This document shows, in pieces, positions 46,101 to 61,100 of a stretch of 64,000 nt of DNA. The position numbers and the translations under genes were made by a program. Position 1 is the first letter of the stretch, and every line of letters starts with the position of its first letter. Under the pieces are notes generated by a model. The model did not search any database, was not told the DNA's origin, and worked only from the letters and a program-made list of their open reading frames with translations. The stretch comes from Nocardia lijiangensis NBRC 108240 (lineage in GTDB: Bacteria > Actinomycetota > Actinomycetes > Mycobacteriales > Mycobacteriaceae), in the NCBI RefSeq assembly GCF_001613045.1, contig NZ_BDBP01000016.1, forward strand, positions 1 through 64,000. Reading direction: 5' to 3'.

Positions 46101-49100
46101 GGTCAGCATCGGCTCCATCAGCGCCGAATGGAACGCATGCGAAACCCGCAACCTGTGCGTCCGCCACCCACGCTCGGCACACCGATCAGCGACAGCCACG
46201 ACATCGTCTTCGACACCGGACAACACCACCGACGACGGACCATTGACCGCCGCGATCGACACCTCACCGGCCAGCAGCGGCAGCACCTCGGTCTCCGGGG
46301 CACCCACAGCCACCATCGCCCCACCCGTCGGCAGCGCCTGCATCAACCGGCCACGCGCCGCCACCAACACACACGCATCCGACAGCGACAACACCCCCGC
46401 CACATGCGCAGCAGCCACCTCACCGATCGAATGACCAGCCACCACATCCGCACGCACGCCCCACGACTCGAGCAGCCGGAACAACGCCACCTCGAACGCG
46501 AACAAACCCGCCTGCGCGAACACCGTCCGGTCGACCACGTGCTCGGACGACAACGCCTCACCCAGCGAAATCGATTGCCCCAGCAATGGATCCAGCTCGG
46601 CAACGATCGCATCGAAAGCCGCGGCGAACACCGGATACGCACCACGCAGCACGGCAGCCATACCCGCCCACTGCGCACCCTGACCGGAAAACACCACACC
46701 CGTCGAACCCGACACCACACGACCGGACACCACACCCGGTGCCTGCACGCCCGCAGCCAATGCCCGCACACCCGCCAGCAGATCGTCACGGCCTTCGGCC
46801 ACGACAACCCCGCGATGCTCGAACACACTGCGCGCCGACGCCAGCGAGAAACCGATATCAATCGGATCGTGCTCGCCCGCGCGCGATGTCAAACGATCAG
46901 CCTGAGCGGCAAGAGCATCCCTACTGCGTGCCGAAACCACCCACGGCAGCACAGCCGGGACGGTCCGCACAACCGGCACCGAGGCAGGCTCCACCACCGG
47001 GGCCTGTTCCAGGATGACGTGGGCGTTGGTGCCGCTGATCCCGAACGAGGACACACCAGCCCGACGCGGCCGATCCGCCACCGGCCACTCGACCGCCTCG
47101 GTCAACAACCGCACATGCCCCTCGGACCAATCGACCTTGGTCGAGGGCTGATCGACATGCAGCGTTCGGGGCAGCACGCCATGGCGCATCGCCATCACCA
47201 TCTTGATCACACCACCCACACCCGCGGCGGCCTGAGCATGACCGATATTGGACTTCAACGACCCCAACCACAACGGACGATCCGGGTCCCGGTCCTGACC
47301 GTAAGTGACCAGCAACGCTTGCGCCTCGATCGGATCGCCCAGGGTGGTCCCGGTGCCGTGGGCCTCCACCACATCCACCTCGACCGGCGACACCCCCGCA
47401 TTCGCCAGGGCTTGACGGATCACCCGCCGCTGCGAAGGACCATTCGGCGCGGTCAAACCATTCGACGCACCATCCTGATTCACCGCCGAACCGGCCATCA
47501 CCGCAAGAATCTGATGGCCGTTGCGCTGAGCGTCGGACAACCGCTCCAACACCAGCACACCGGCACCCTCGGACCAGCCCACCCCATCGGCGGTATCGGA
47601 GAAGGACTTACACCGCCCGTCCGGCGACAACCCTCGCTGACGGCTGAACTCCACGAAAGTCTCCGGTGTCGCCATCACCGCCACACCACCGGCCAACGCC
47701 AGATCACATTCACCCGACCGCAACGACTGCGCAGCCAGATGCATCGCCACCAACGATGACGAACACGCCGTATCCACCGACACCGCCGGGCCTTCCAACC
47801 CGAGCGTGTAGGCGATCCGACCCGACACCAAACTGCCGGTAGCGTTGCTGCCGCTCCCCTGGGCGTAGTCGTGGTACATCACACCGGTGAACACCCCGGT
47901 CGAACTGCCGCGCAGCACAGCCGGATCCACACCGGCCCGCTCCAACGCCTCCCACGTCGTTTCCAGTAGTTGCCGCTGTTGCGGATCCATCATCGTGGCC
48001 TCGTTGGGACTGATCCCGAAGAATTCCGCATCGAAATCGGCTGCGGAGTACAGGAATCCACCCCGGCGGGTATAGGTCTTGCCTGCCTTGCCGGGTTCGG
48101 GATCGTAGATACCGTCGACGTCCCAGCCACGATCCATCGGCAACTCACCGATGGTATCGACGCCCGACATGACCAGATTCCACAGGTCTTCGGGCGAGGC
48201 GACGCCACCCGGGTAACGGCAGGCCATTCCGACCAGAGCGATCGGCTCGTCGTCAACAGCCCTGCTGGCAGTAACCTCGACATCGCGGCTGGTGCCTGCG
48301 AACTCATCAGCCAGATACTTCGCCAAAGCCTGCGGTGTCGGGTAGTCGAACACCAGCGTCGCAGGCAGCCGCAGACCTGTCACGGATTTGAGAGCGTTGC
48401 GGAACTCGATAGCGGTGAGCGAGTCGAAACCCAACTCACCGAAGGCCTTGTCCGCCGCAATCGCATTCGCGTCCTGATGACCCAGAATCGCCGCGACCTG
48501 ACCACGCACGATCTCCACGAGCACACCGAAACGTTCACCGTCGGAAGTGTTCGCCAAACGAGCGCGTAGCGCCGTGAAAGCACCCGAGGCCGCTTTGCGG
48601 CGATGCGGGATCAGTGCAGAAAACAGTGCGGGCACCGCGAACCCCGTACTGCGCATCGCGTCCAGGTCGAAACGGGCAAGGAGAGGGGCAGCTGTGTCCA
48701 ACTCTGTCGCGGCATCGAACAGCGCGAGGCCTTGTTCCTCCGAGAGCGGCAGCAAACCCGAGCGAGACATGCGGTGGCGGTCCCGGTCGCTGAGTTCTGC
48801 GGCCATACCCCCGTCCATGCTCCATACACCCCAGGCGTAAGACTTGCCGCAGAGCCCGGATGCCCTGCGGTGTGCCGCGAGAGCATCCAGGCACGCGTTG
48901 GCAGCGGCATAGTTGCCTTGACCGGCGTTTCCGAATGCGCCGGCCACCGAGCTGAACAGCACGAACGCCTTCAACGGCAGATCGGCGGTCAGTTCGTGCA
49001 GATGCAGGGCGGCATCGACCTTGGGCCCCAACACGGCATCCATCCGGGCCGGGGTCAACGAACCGACCGCACCGTCGTCGAGAACACCGGCCATGTGGAA

Positions 49101-52100
49101 CACACCGGTCAGCGGGTGACCGGAAGGCACCTCGGCCAACACCTGCGCAAGCGCGCCGCGATCGGCGACATCACAAGCCACGAACCCGACCTCGGCACCG
49201 AGACGCTGCAACTCCGCCCGCAACTCCGCAGCGCCGGAAGCGGATTCACCGCGGCGGCTCAACAGCAAAAGTCGGCGCACACCATGTGCGTTGACCAGGT
49301 GCCGAGCGAACAACCCACCCAGGTAGCCGCTGGCACCGGTGACCAGAACAGTATCGTCCGGGCCGAAGGACGAATTCACAGCCGAAGCTGCCGCGGAGGA
49401 ACCCCCAGCTGAAGCGATCGTCGGAGCGGAGATTCGGTCGACGCGCGCAATGTGTACTTGCCCATCACGCACCGCCACCAGCGGTTCGGCCGCGGCGACA
49501 ATCCCGCCCAGCAGCCCGTCGAGTTCGGAATCGGTGTCGATCAGCACGATCCGGCCAGGATTCTCCGCCTGAGCGGAACGAACCAGACCACACACAGCCG
49601 CACCGGCCAAGTTCGTAACATCTTCCCCGGCAACCGATACCGCACCACCGGTCCGGACTACCAGCACCGATTCGGTGAATCGATTGCCCGCAATCCAGGA
49701 CTGCAATACCTCGAGAACCTCATGAGTCGCAGCATGGATAGCGGCGGGATCATTACCCGTCGGGCACTCCAACACCACCACCTGCGGAACCTGCTCACCG
49801 AGCTCCGCCCACGCTACCGCGGTGACTTCGGCTTCACGCACCGCGATCGGTGTCCAGCCGATCTGGAACAACGCATTACCGACGACGGATGCGCCGGCCA
49901 TGAGCTGCGCGGGATCGATCGGCCGGGAAGCCAGATGCCGCACCGTCGCCACCGCAGCACCGGTCGAGTCCGCCAGATCCAGAGCAACACCGTGCTCACC
50001 GACGCGAGTCAGCCGAACCCGTAGCGCATCGGCACCCGCCGCATGCACCGTGACACCGGACCACTCGAACGGCAACGCCACACCGGTTCCGTCCGCCGAC
50101 ATGCCATCGGCAAAACGCAAGGCATGCAACGCCGCATCCAGCAACGCCGGATGCACACCGAAACGCTCCGCCTCGGTTCGGGTCTGCTCAGGCAATTCGA
50201 CCTCGGCATAGAGCAGCCCGTCGGATCCGCGCCACACCGACCGCAACGCCTGGAACACCGGACCGTAGTGATAGCCCTGCGCATCGAGGGAGTCGTAAAC
50301 CCCATCGATATCGACCGCGACCGCACCGGCGGGCGGCCACTGCACCAGATCCACAGCCGCGCTGTCGATTCCGGACGAGAGCACACCTTCGGCGTTCAGC
50401 GTCCACGACGGCACCGAATCGACACCATCATCGGGGCGGGAGAAGATCCGCACCGCGCGACGGCCGGTCTCGTCCTCGGCGCCGACCACAACACGCACCG
50501 CGAGTCCGGCGGACTCCGGCAGTGCCAGTGGGGCTTGTAGGACCAGTTCCTCGAGGGTCGAGCAGCCGACCTGTTCTCCGGCGTACAAGGCGAGTTCGAC
50601 CAAACCCGTACCGGGGAACAGCACGGTGTCCACAACCGTGTGGTCGGCCAGCCATGGGTGCGTCTGCACCGATAGGCGGCCGGTGAGAGTTACCGCGTCG
50701 GAGTCCGGTTGCGAGACGACCACCGAGACCAAGGGGTGCCCGGTGGCGACGAGACCCATCGCCCGGGCATTACCACCGGCGGCGGGCCCTTCGGTCATCC
50801 AATAGCGTCGACGCTGGAAGGCGTAGGTAGGCAAGTCGATTCGCTCGGCACCGGTACCGGAATACAGACCGGCCCAGTCCACCTCGGCGCCGGACACGAA
50901 CAATCCAGCCAACCCGCCCAGCACCGTGGACGGATCGGCATGGTCTCGACGCGCCAACGCCACCACCGTGGGAGCCGCCACCGCAGCCCCCGCGCTCGCC
51001 TGCCCGTCGTCGAGAGTCTGGGCGATCATCGGAGTCAGCACGGCGTCGGGTCCGATCTCGGCGAACCTCGACACACCCGAACCCGCCATCGCGGTGACCG
51101 CATCGGCGAATCGCACCGTGTCGCGGACCTGTCCCACCCAATACGACGGATCCGACATCTCGTGTTCGACACGGGCACCGGTCACCGTGGACACCAACGG
51201 GATACTCGGGCGGGCGAACGCCGAACTCGCGATCGCCGAAGCGAACTCATCCAGCATCGGCTCCATCAACGCCGAATGGAAAGCGTGCGAAACCCGCAGC
51301 CTGTGTGTGCGCCAACCACGTTCGGCACACACCTCGGCGAAAGCCACGACATCGTCTTCGACACCGGACAACACCACCGACGACGGACCATTGACCGCGG
51401 CGATCGACACCCCACTGGCCGACACGTCACCAGCAGCCAGCAGCGCCCGCACCTCGGTCTCGGAGGCACCCACAGCCACCATCGCCCCACCAGTGGGCAG
51501 CGCCTGCATCAACCGGCCACGCGCCGCCACCAACACACACGCATCCCCGAGCGACAACACCCCCGCCACATGCGCGGCAGCCACCTCACCGATCGAATGA
51601 CCGGCCACCACATCCGCGCGAACTCCCCACGATTCGAGCAGCCGGAACAACGCCACCTCGAACGCGAACAAACCCGCCTGCGCGAACACCGTCGCATCGA
51701 CCAAGTCATCGCCCGAAAGCGCGTCACCCAGCGAAACCGACTGTCCCAACAGCGGATCCAGCTGGGCGACGATCGCATCGAAATGCTCCGCGAACACCGG
51801 ATACGCCGCGCGCAGCTCAGTAGCCATACCTGTCCACTGCGCACCCTGCCCGGAAAACACCACACCCGTCGAACCCGACACCACACGACCGGACACCACA
51901 CCCGGAATCGCTTCGCCACGACCCAACGCTTGTATGCCGGCCCAGAGACCGTCGCGCTCGGGTGACAGCACCACGGCCCGATGCTCGAAAACACCGCGCG
52001 TGGACGCCAGCGAGAAGCCCACATCCACCGGATTCAGGTCGTGATCGTCCGCGTACGACGCCAGACGCCCGGCCTGACCGGCAAGGGCCGCACCGCTGCG

Positions 52101-55100
52101 CGCCGAAACCACCCACGGCAACACAGCCGGAACGGACTCGACCACCGGCGCCGAGTCCACCGGCGCCGGTTCCACGACCGGAGCCTGCTCCAGGATGAGG
52201 TGAGCATTGGTGCCGCCGATACCGAACGAGGACACACCGGCACGACGCGGCCGATCCACCTCCGGCCACACCACCGACTCGGTCAGCAACCGGATATGGC
52301 CTTGGGTCCAATCGACTTTGGTGCTGGGTTGATCGACATGCAGCGTTCGGGGCAGCACGCCATGGCGCATCGCCATCACCATCTTGATCACACCACCCAC
52401 ACCCGCGGCGGCCTGAGCATGACCGATATTGGACTTCAACGACCCCAACCACAGCGGGCGATCCCCATCACGATCCTGCCCATACGTCGCCAGCAGCGCC
52501 TGTGCCTCGATCGGATCACCCAACGTGGTACCGGTGCCGTGGGCTTCCACCACATCGACGTCGACCGGCGACACCTTGGCATTCGCCAAAGCCTGCCGGA
52601 TCACACGCCGCTGCGACGGACCATTGGGCGCCGTCAAACCATTCGACGCACCATCCTGATTCACCGCCGAACCAGCAATCACCGCGAGAACTTCATGACC
52701 ATTGCGGCGCGCGTCGGACAACCGCTCCAACACCAGCACACCGGCGCCTTCGGACCATCCGACACCATCGGCGGAATCGGCGAACGACTTGCACCGCCCA
52801 TCCGGGGACAACCCCCGCTGCCGACTGAACTCCACAAAGATCTCCGGTGTCGCCATCACCGCGACACCACCGGCCAACGCCAGATCACATTCGCCCGACC
52901 GCAACGACTGTGCGGCCAGATGCATTGCCACCAGCGATGACGAGCACGCCGTGTCCACGGTGACCGACGGCCCTTCCAGACCGAACACATACGACACTCG
53001 CCCGGACACCAAACTCCCGGCAGCGCTGTTACCGGTTCCCTGGGCGTAATCGTGATACATCATGCCGGTGAAGACACCGGTCGAACTGCCTCGCAGCACA
53101 GCCGGATCGACACCGGCGCGCTCCAACGCCTCCCATGAGGTCTCCAGCAGCAACCGCTGCTGTGGATCCATGATCACGGCTTCGTTGGGGCTGATCCCGA
53201 AGAACTCCGCATCGAAATCGCCCGCCGAATAGAGGAATCCACCCTGACGGGTGTAGGTCTTACCGGCCTTACCGGGTTCGGGATCGTAGATGCCCTCGAT
53301 ATCCCAGCCACGATCCACCGGCAACTCACCGGTGGTATCAACGCCCGAAACAACCAGCCGCCACAGGTCTTCCGGCGAGGCCACACCACCGGGATAACGA
53401 CAAGCCATCGCCACCACAGCAATCGGGTCGTCGCCAACAGTTCTGCTGACAGCGACCTCGACGTCCTGCCCCGTGCCGGTGAGCTCGTCGGCCAGATATT
53501 CGGCCAAAGCCTGTGGTGTCGGGTAATCGAATACCAGAGTCGCGGGGAGGTGTAGGCCTGTGACGGTCTTGAGGGCGTTGCGGAACTCGATAGCGGTGAT
53601 CGAATCGAAGCCCAGCTCACCGAAGGCCTTGTCCGCTGCAATCGCGTTCGCGTTCTGGTGTCCCAGAGTCGCCGCGACCTGTCCACGGACGATCTCGACG
53701 AGAACACCGAAACGTTCACCGCCGGGAGTGTTCGCCAAACGAGCGCGAAGCGCCGTAGATGCGCCTGAAGCCGCCTTCCGGCGATGCGGGATCAGCGCGG
53801 AAAGCAGCGCGGGCGCGGCGAATCCCGCGCTGCGCATGGCATCCAGGTCCAAACGGGCAAGGACGAGGGCGGCTGTATCCGTTCCTGTCGCGGCATCGAA
53901 CAGCGCGAGGCCCTGTTCCTTCGACAATGGCAGCATGCCGGAACGAGACATGCGGTGCCGGTCGACGTCGCTGAGCTCTGCGGCCATACCCCCGTCCGCG
54001 CCCCAGGGACCCCAGGCGAAAGACTTGCCGCGGCGCCCGGATGCCCTGCGGTGTGCCGCCAGGGCGTCCAGGCACGCGTTGGCAGCGGCATAGTTGCCTT
54101 GACCGGCGTTTCCGAACGAGCCGGCCACCGAGCTGAACAGCACGAACGCCTTCAACGGCAGATCCGCTGTCAGCTCGTGCAAATGCAGGGCGGCATCGAC
54201 CTTGGGCCCCAGCACCGCATCCAACCGATCCGAGGTCAGCGAAGCAATGGCACCGTCATCGAGCACCCCGGCCATGTGGAACACGCCCGTGAGTGGATGA
54301 CCGGCAGGCACGCCCGCCAGCACCTCGGCGAGCGCGCCACGGTCGGCGATATCGCAGGCGACGAACTCGGCCTCGGCCCCGAGACGCTGCAACTCCGCGC
54401 GTAGCTCGGTGGTGCCGGGAGCAGACTCACCGCGCCGACTCAACAGCAACAGACGGCGCACGCCATATGCGTCGACCAGGTGGCGGGCGAACAACCCACC
54501 GAGGTAGCCGCTGGCACCGGTGATCAGAACTGTGTCGTCGGGGTCGAAGGCGTCGGTCGCCGGAGCGGTCGCGGCGGTGGAGACGACTCGAGCGAGTCGC
54601 GCTGTGTGTACCTGCCCGCCACGCACGGCCACCTGCGGTTCCTCCGCAGCCAGAATCCCACCCAGCAGCGCATCGAGTTCGGACCCGGCATCGTGGGAAT
54701 CGGTGTCGATCAACACGATCCGGCCAGGGCTCTCCGCCTGGGCGGAACGCACCAGACCACCGACGGCGGCGCCCGCCAGGTTCGTAATGTCTTCCCCGGC
54801 AACGGATACCGCACCACTGGTCCGGACCACGAGCACCGACGCGCCGAACCGATGATCGGCAATCCAGGACTGAAGCACCCGCAGCACATCATGGGTCGCG
54901 GCATGGACGGCGGCGGGATCATTACCCGCCGGGCACTCCAGCACCACCGCGGCGGGAACCTCGTCACCGAGATCCGCCCAAGCAACCGCGGCGACCTCAC
55001 CCTCGGACACCGAGATCGGTGTCCAGCTGACATCGAACACGGCAGTGCGAGCAATGGGTGTACCGGTGGTGAGCTGCGCGGGATCGATCGGCCGGGAAGC

Positions 55101-58100
55101 CAGATGCCGCACCGTCGCCACCGCAGCACCGGTCGAGTCCGCCAGATCCAGAGCAACACCGTGCTCACCGACGCGAGTCAGCCGAACCCGTAGCGCATCG
55201 GCACCCGCCGCATGCACCGTGACACCGGACCACTCGAACGGCAACGCCACACCGGTTCCGTCCGCCGACATGCCATCGGCAAAACGCAAGGCATGCAACG
55301 CCGCATCCAGCAACGCCGGATGCACACCGAAACGCTCCGCCTCGGTTCGGGTCTGCTCAGGCAATTCGACCTCGGCATAGAGCAGCCCGTCGGATCCGCG
55401 CCACACCGACCGCAACGCCTGGAACACCGGACCGTAGTGGTAACCCTGCGCGTCGAGAGAGTCGTACACCCCATCGATGTCCACGGCGACCGCACCGGCG
55501 GGCGGCCACTGCACCAGATCCGCAGCCGCGCGGTCGAATTCCGGTGCGAGCACGCCTTCGGCGTTCAACGTCCACGACGGCACCGAATCGACACCATCAT
55601 CGGGGCGGGAGAAGATCCGCACCCCGCGACGCCCCGCACTGTCCTCGCCGCCGACGACGACACGCACCGCAACGCCCGCCGACTCCGGCAACACCAGCGG
55701 AGCCCGCAGAATCAGCTCATCCAGGCTCGAACAGCCCACTCGCTCCCCGGCGTGCAGGGCGAGTTCGACCAAACCGGTGCCGGGGAACAGCACGGTGTCC
55801 ATGACCCTGTGATCGGCCAGCCACGGATGCGTCCGCAGCGACAACCTGCCGCTGACGGCGACCACGTCGGAATCCGGTTGCGACACCACCGCGGAGACCA
55901 AGGGATGTCCGGTAGCCATCAGACCCATCGATCGAGCGTCACCACTACCGGCGGACCCTTCGGGCATCCAATAACGCCGATGCTGGAAAGCGTAGGTGGG
56001 CAAGTCGATTCGCCGGGCCCCGGTACCGGTGTAGAAGCCGGCCCAGTCCACCTCGGCGCCGGAGACGAACAACCCGGCCAAACCGCTCAGCACCGTGACC
56101 GGATCGGCATGGTTTCGACGCGCCAAGGCCACCACGGAAGAGGCCGAAGCAGCCGCGCCCGCATGGCGCTCGTCGAGCGTCTGGGCGATCATCGGGGTAA
56201 GCACCGCGTCGGGCCCGACCTCGGCGAACCTGCCCACGCCCATCCCCGCCATCGCGACGACCGCATCGGCGAAACGCACCGTGTCACGAACCTGACCAAC
56301 CCAATACGACGGATCCGACATCTCCTCGACGATCCGGGCACCGGTCACCGTGGAGATCAGCGGGATGTTCGGGCGAGCGAACGCCAAACCCTCGATCGCC
56401 GAAGCGAATTCGGTCAGCATCGACTCCATCAGCGCCGAATGGAACGCATGCGAGACCCGCAACCTGTGCGTCCGCCATCCACGCTCGGCACACCGATCAG
56501 CGACAGCCACGACATCGTCTTCGACACCGGACAACACCACCGACGACGGACCATTGACCGCAGCGATAGACACCCCACCGGCCAGCATCGGCAGCACGTC
56601 GGCCTCCGAAGCACCCACAGCCACCATCGCACCACCCGTCGGCAGCGCCTGCATCAACCGGCCACGCGCGGCGACCAGGACGCACGCATCCGACAGCGAC
56701 AACACCCCCGCCACATGCGCAGCAGCCACCTCACCGATCGAATGACCGGCCACCACATCCGCACGCACGCCCCACGACTCGAGCAGCCGGAACAACGCCA
56801 CCTCGAACGCGAACAAACCCGCCTGCGCGAACACTGTCTGGTCGACCAGGTCCTCGGACGACAACGCCACAGTCAACGAAACCGACTGCCCCAGCAGCGG
56901 ATCCAACTCGGCAACGATCGCATCGAAAGCCGCGGCGAACACCGGATACGCATCACGCAGCACGGCAGCCATACCCGCCCACTGCGCACCCTGACCGGAA
57001 AACACCACACCCGTCGAACCCGACACCACACGACCGGACACCACACCCGGAATCGTTTCGCCGCGACCCAACGCTTGTGTACCGGCCCGCAGACCATCGC
57101 CTTCGGGTGACAGCACCACGGCCCGGTGGTCGAACAACACCCTCGAAGTCACTAGCGAGAAGCCGATGTCGATCGAGTCGTGGTCGTCGTCGATATGCGA
57201 TGCCAGGCGCCTGGCCTGCTCAGCGAGCGCCTCGCCACTGCGCGCCGAGACCACCCATGGCAGCACTCCACCGGCCGGGACGGTCTTGGTCACCGGCACG
57301 GCAGACGGGTCAGCTGTCGGGGCCTGTTCGACGATGAGGTGAGCGTTGGTACCGCTGAGGCCGAACGAGGACACACCGGCACGACGCGGCCGATCCACCA
57401 CCGGCCACGCCACCTGCTCGGTCAGCAACCGGATATGGCCTTCGGTCCAGTCGACCTTGGTGCTGGGCTGATCGACGTGCAGGGTCTGGGGCAGCACACC
57501 GTGCCGCATCGCCATCACCATCTTGATCACACCGCCGACACCCGCCGCGGCTTGGGAATGACCGATGTTGGACTTCAACGACCCCAACCACAACGGACGA
57601 TCCGCATCACGGTCCTGACCGTAGGTAGCAAGCAGCGCTTGGGCTTCGATCGGATCACCCAACGTGGTACCCGTGCCGTGGGCCTCGACCACATCGACCT
57701 CGACCGGCGACACCCCCGCATTCGCCAGGGCTTGACGGATCACCCGCCGCTGCGACGGACCGTTGGGCGCGGTGAAACCATTCGACGCGCCATCCTGATT
57801 CACCGCCGAACCAGCAACCACCGCGAGAACTTCATGACCATTGCGGCGGGCGTCGGACAACCGCTCCAACACCAACATTCCAGCGCCCTCGGACCAGCCG
57901 ACACCGTCGGCGGCATCGGCGAAGGACTTGCACCGCCCGTCCGGGGCCAGCCCCCGCTGACGGCTGAACTCGAGGAACATATCCGGGGTGGCCATCACCG
58001 CCACACCACCGGCCAACGCCAGATCACACTCACCCGACCGCAACGACTGCGCGGCCAGATGCAGGGCCACCAATGACGACGAGCACGCCGTATCCACCGA

Positions 58101-61100
58101 CACCGCTGGGCCTTCCAGCCCGAGCGTGTAGGCGATGCGACCGGAGACCAAACTTCCGGCAGTGCTGCTACCGGTGCCGGTTCCCTGGGCGTAGTCGTGG
58201 TACATCACACCGGTGAAGACACCGGTCGAACTGCCGTGCAGCACAGCCGGATCCACACCGACGCGCTCCAACGCCTCCCAGGAGACCTCCAACAGCAACC
58301 GCTGCTGTGGATCCATCATCGTGGCTTCGTTGGGGCTGATCCCGAAGAAGTCCGCATCGAAATCGGCCGCCGAATAGAGGAATCCACCCTGACGGGTGTA
58401 GGTCCGCCCCGCCTTGCCGGGCTCCGGATCGTAGATGCCTTCGATATCCCAGCCACGATCCACTGGCAACTCACCGGTGGTATCCATGCCCGAGACGACC
58501 AGTCGCCACAGATCCTCCGGCGAGGCGACACCACCGGGGTAGCGGCAGCTCATCGCCACCACCGCAATCGGGTCGTCGCCAACAGTTCTGCTGGCAGTGA
58601 CCTCGATATCCTGATTTGTGCCGGTCAGCTGGGAATCGATGAAGTCAGCAACGATCTGCGGGTTGGGCTGATCGAAGACGAGGGTGGCCGGTAGTTGCAG
58701 ACCCGTCGCAGTGTTGAGCTTGTTGCGGAACTCGACTGCCCTCAAAGAGTCGAACCCGAGCTGCTGGAACGCATGCTGGGGTTCGACAGCATCGAGAGAA
58801 GCGTGCCCGAGGACAGCGGCAGCGACCGATCGGACCAGGTCGAGCAGAGCGCTCTTGCGATCGGCGTCAGAGAGACCCGCCAGCTTCTGCGCAAATGCCT
58901 GACCTGCCGGGGTTCGACCGTGGCGGCGCACCGGGACCGGTGCGATCGCGCGGACCAGGGCCGGTATCTGCTCGCCCCGGGTGCGAAGCACGGCCGGGTC
59001 GATCCGCAAAGCCACCAGCTGGGCGGTATCAGTGGCAATCGCGGAGTCGAACAGCGCCAGACCGTCAGCCTCGGTCAGCGGAGGGAAGCCCTGCCTGCGC
59101 ATCCGATCGAAGTCGTCCTCGGACAGTTCGACGCCGAGCCCGCTCGATCGCGCCCACAACCCGTAATCGAGAGAGGTCGCAGGCAATCCCAGACTGCGGC
59201 GATGCGCCGCAAGAGCATCGAGGAAGACGTTCGCAGCAGCGTAGTTGGCTTGGCCGGCGGCCAGCACCAGCCCACCCGCGGAAGACACCAGCACGAACAG
59301 GGACAGCGAGTGCTGACGAGTGAGTTCGTGAAGGTGCCATGCCGCATCGACCTTGGGTCCGAAGACATGGTCGATCCGGTCCGGCGTGATCGACTCGATC
59401 ACGCCGTTGTCGGCGGTTCCGGCCGCGTGCACCACACCCACCAGCGGATGCTGGGCCGGGATGGTTTCCAGCAGTGCCGCCAGTGCGTTCCGATCGGACA
59501 CGTCACATGCGGTGATGGTCGCCTGCGCGCCGAGCTCGAGCAGATCGTCACGCAGTTCAGCCGCGCCAGGGGCATCCGGGCCACGCCGAGACGTCAAAAG
59601 CAGATGGCGCACACCGTGTTCGGTCACCAGATGTCGAGCGATCACCGCACCCAGACCACCGGTGCCACCGGTAATCAGCACAGTGCCAGGCTCGGACAGC
59701 CGGACGATCGTGCCGGGTGCGTGGCGGGTCAACCGCGGCACGAGCAGGGTCGTGCCACGGAGCGCGGCTTCCGGTTCCGTCGCAGCAGCTGTTGCCACGG
59801 TCGCGACAGAGACCGGGTCACGGTCTTGGGCCAGGTCGGGGTGGTCCAGGTCGAGAAGCTGGAATCGACCAGGGTGTTCGGCCTGCGCGGCACGCAACAG
59901 CCCCCACACCGGAGCCTGCCCCAGATCCACCTGCTCCGAATCGGCAACAGCCACTGCTTGTTCGGTGAGTACGACCAAACGAGAACCAGCGAAACGACTA
60001 TCGGCCAGCCAGCCCTGAACAGTGTCGAGAACACCGGTGACAACCTGGCGCGCAGCCTCCGGCACCGCACCATTGTGGGAGGGGCACTCGAGCAACACGA
60101 TGTCAGGAACAACCGAGTCGGAAGTCGCGTCCAGATCGGCGATCAACGACGGGAGATCATCGTAGCCTCGCACCCCGCCAGAACTCTGGCCCCAACCGAG
60201 TACCGCTACACGGGCCGGTTCAACTGCCCCCGCCGACAGCGGCGGGACAGTAACCCATTCCACGCCGAAGAGGGCCTCCGACACCCGATCCGCGCTCAGG
60301 CGCTCAGCCGATACCGGCCGAGAAACCAAGGCCCCCACCGACAACACCGGGTGGCCCTGCTCATCGGCCACCTGCACGGCGAACCGGTCGCCCTGAAGCA
60401 CGATGCGGACCCGCACCGCAGCAGCGCCGACCGAGTGCATCACCACTCGGTTCCAGGTGAACGGCAGCGCCGGGAAACCCTCGACACCACCGCGCAGACC
60501 ATGAACTATCCCGGCATGCAGCGCCGAGTCGAACAATGCCGGATGAATCCCGAAACCGTTGGCGTCCTGCGGATCCGGCAGCGCGACCTCGGCGAACAAT
60601 TCATCGCCGCGCTGCCACGCCGCCCGCAAACCCTGGAAGAACGGGCCATATCCATAGCCGACATCGAGCAGCTCGTCATAGACACCGTCGATGGGCATCG
60701 GCTGCGCACCGGCGGGAGGCCACGAGGCGAGGTCGAAATCGGCCACCACCTCACCCGGCGCAAGCACACCTTCGGCGTGCAGCACCCACGGACCCTCGCC
60801 CGCCTGCCGAGAATGGACACTCAGCCGACGACGATCAGCCTCGTCAGCAGCGGCCACCACGACCTGCACCGAGACACTGCCCTCGGCTGGCAGCGTCAAA
60901 GGGGCGTGCAGGACGAGCTCGTCCACCAAGGCACAACCCAGGACACCGCCGACGTAACTGGCCAGCTCGACAAAACCGGTTCCCGGCAGCAACACGGTGC
61001 CGAGCACACTGTGGTCGGCCAGCCACTCGACGGAGTCCACCGACCACCGGCCGGTGAAACTCACCCCACCCGAATCCGGATGCGGCACAACCGCACCCAG

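Noticed and set aside
44331..47759. 1142-codon open frame on the plus strand across PKS modules 3 and 4
   Set aside because: Product is a His/Arg/Gln-rich repeat without domains. It is the antisense of PKS DNA with high GC at third positions, and the same pattern recurs opposite every module.
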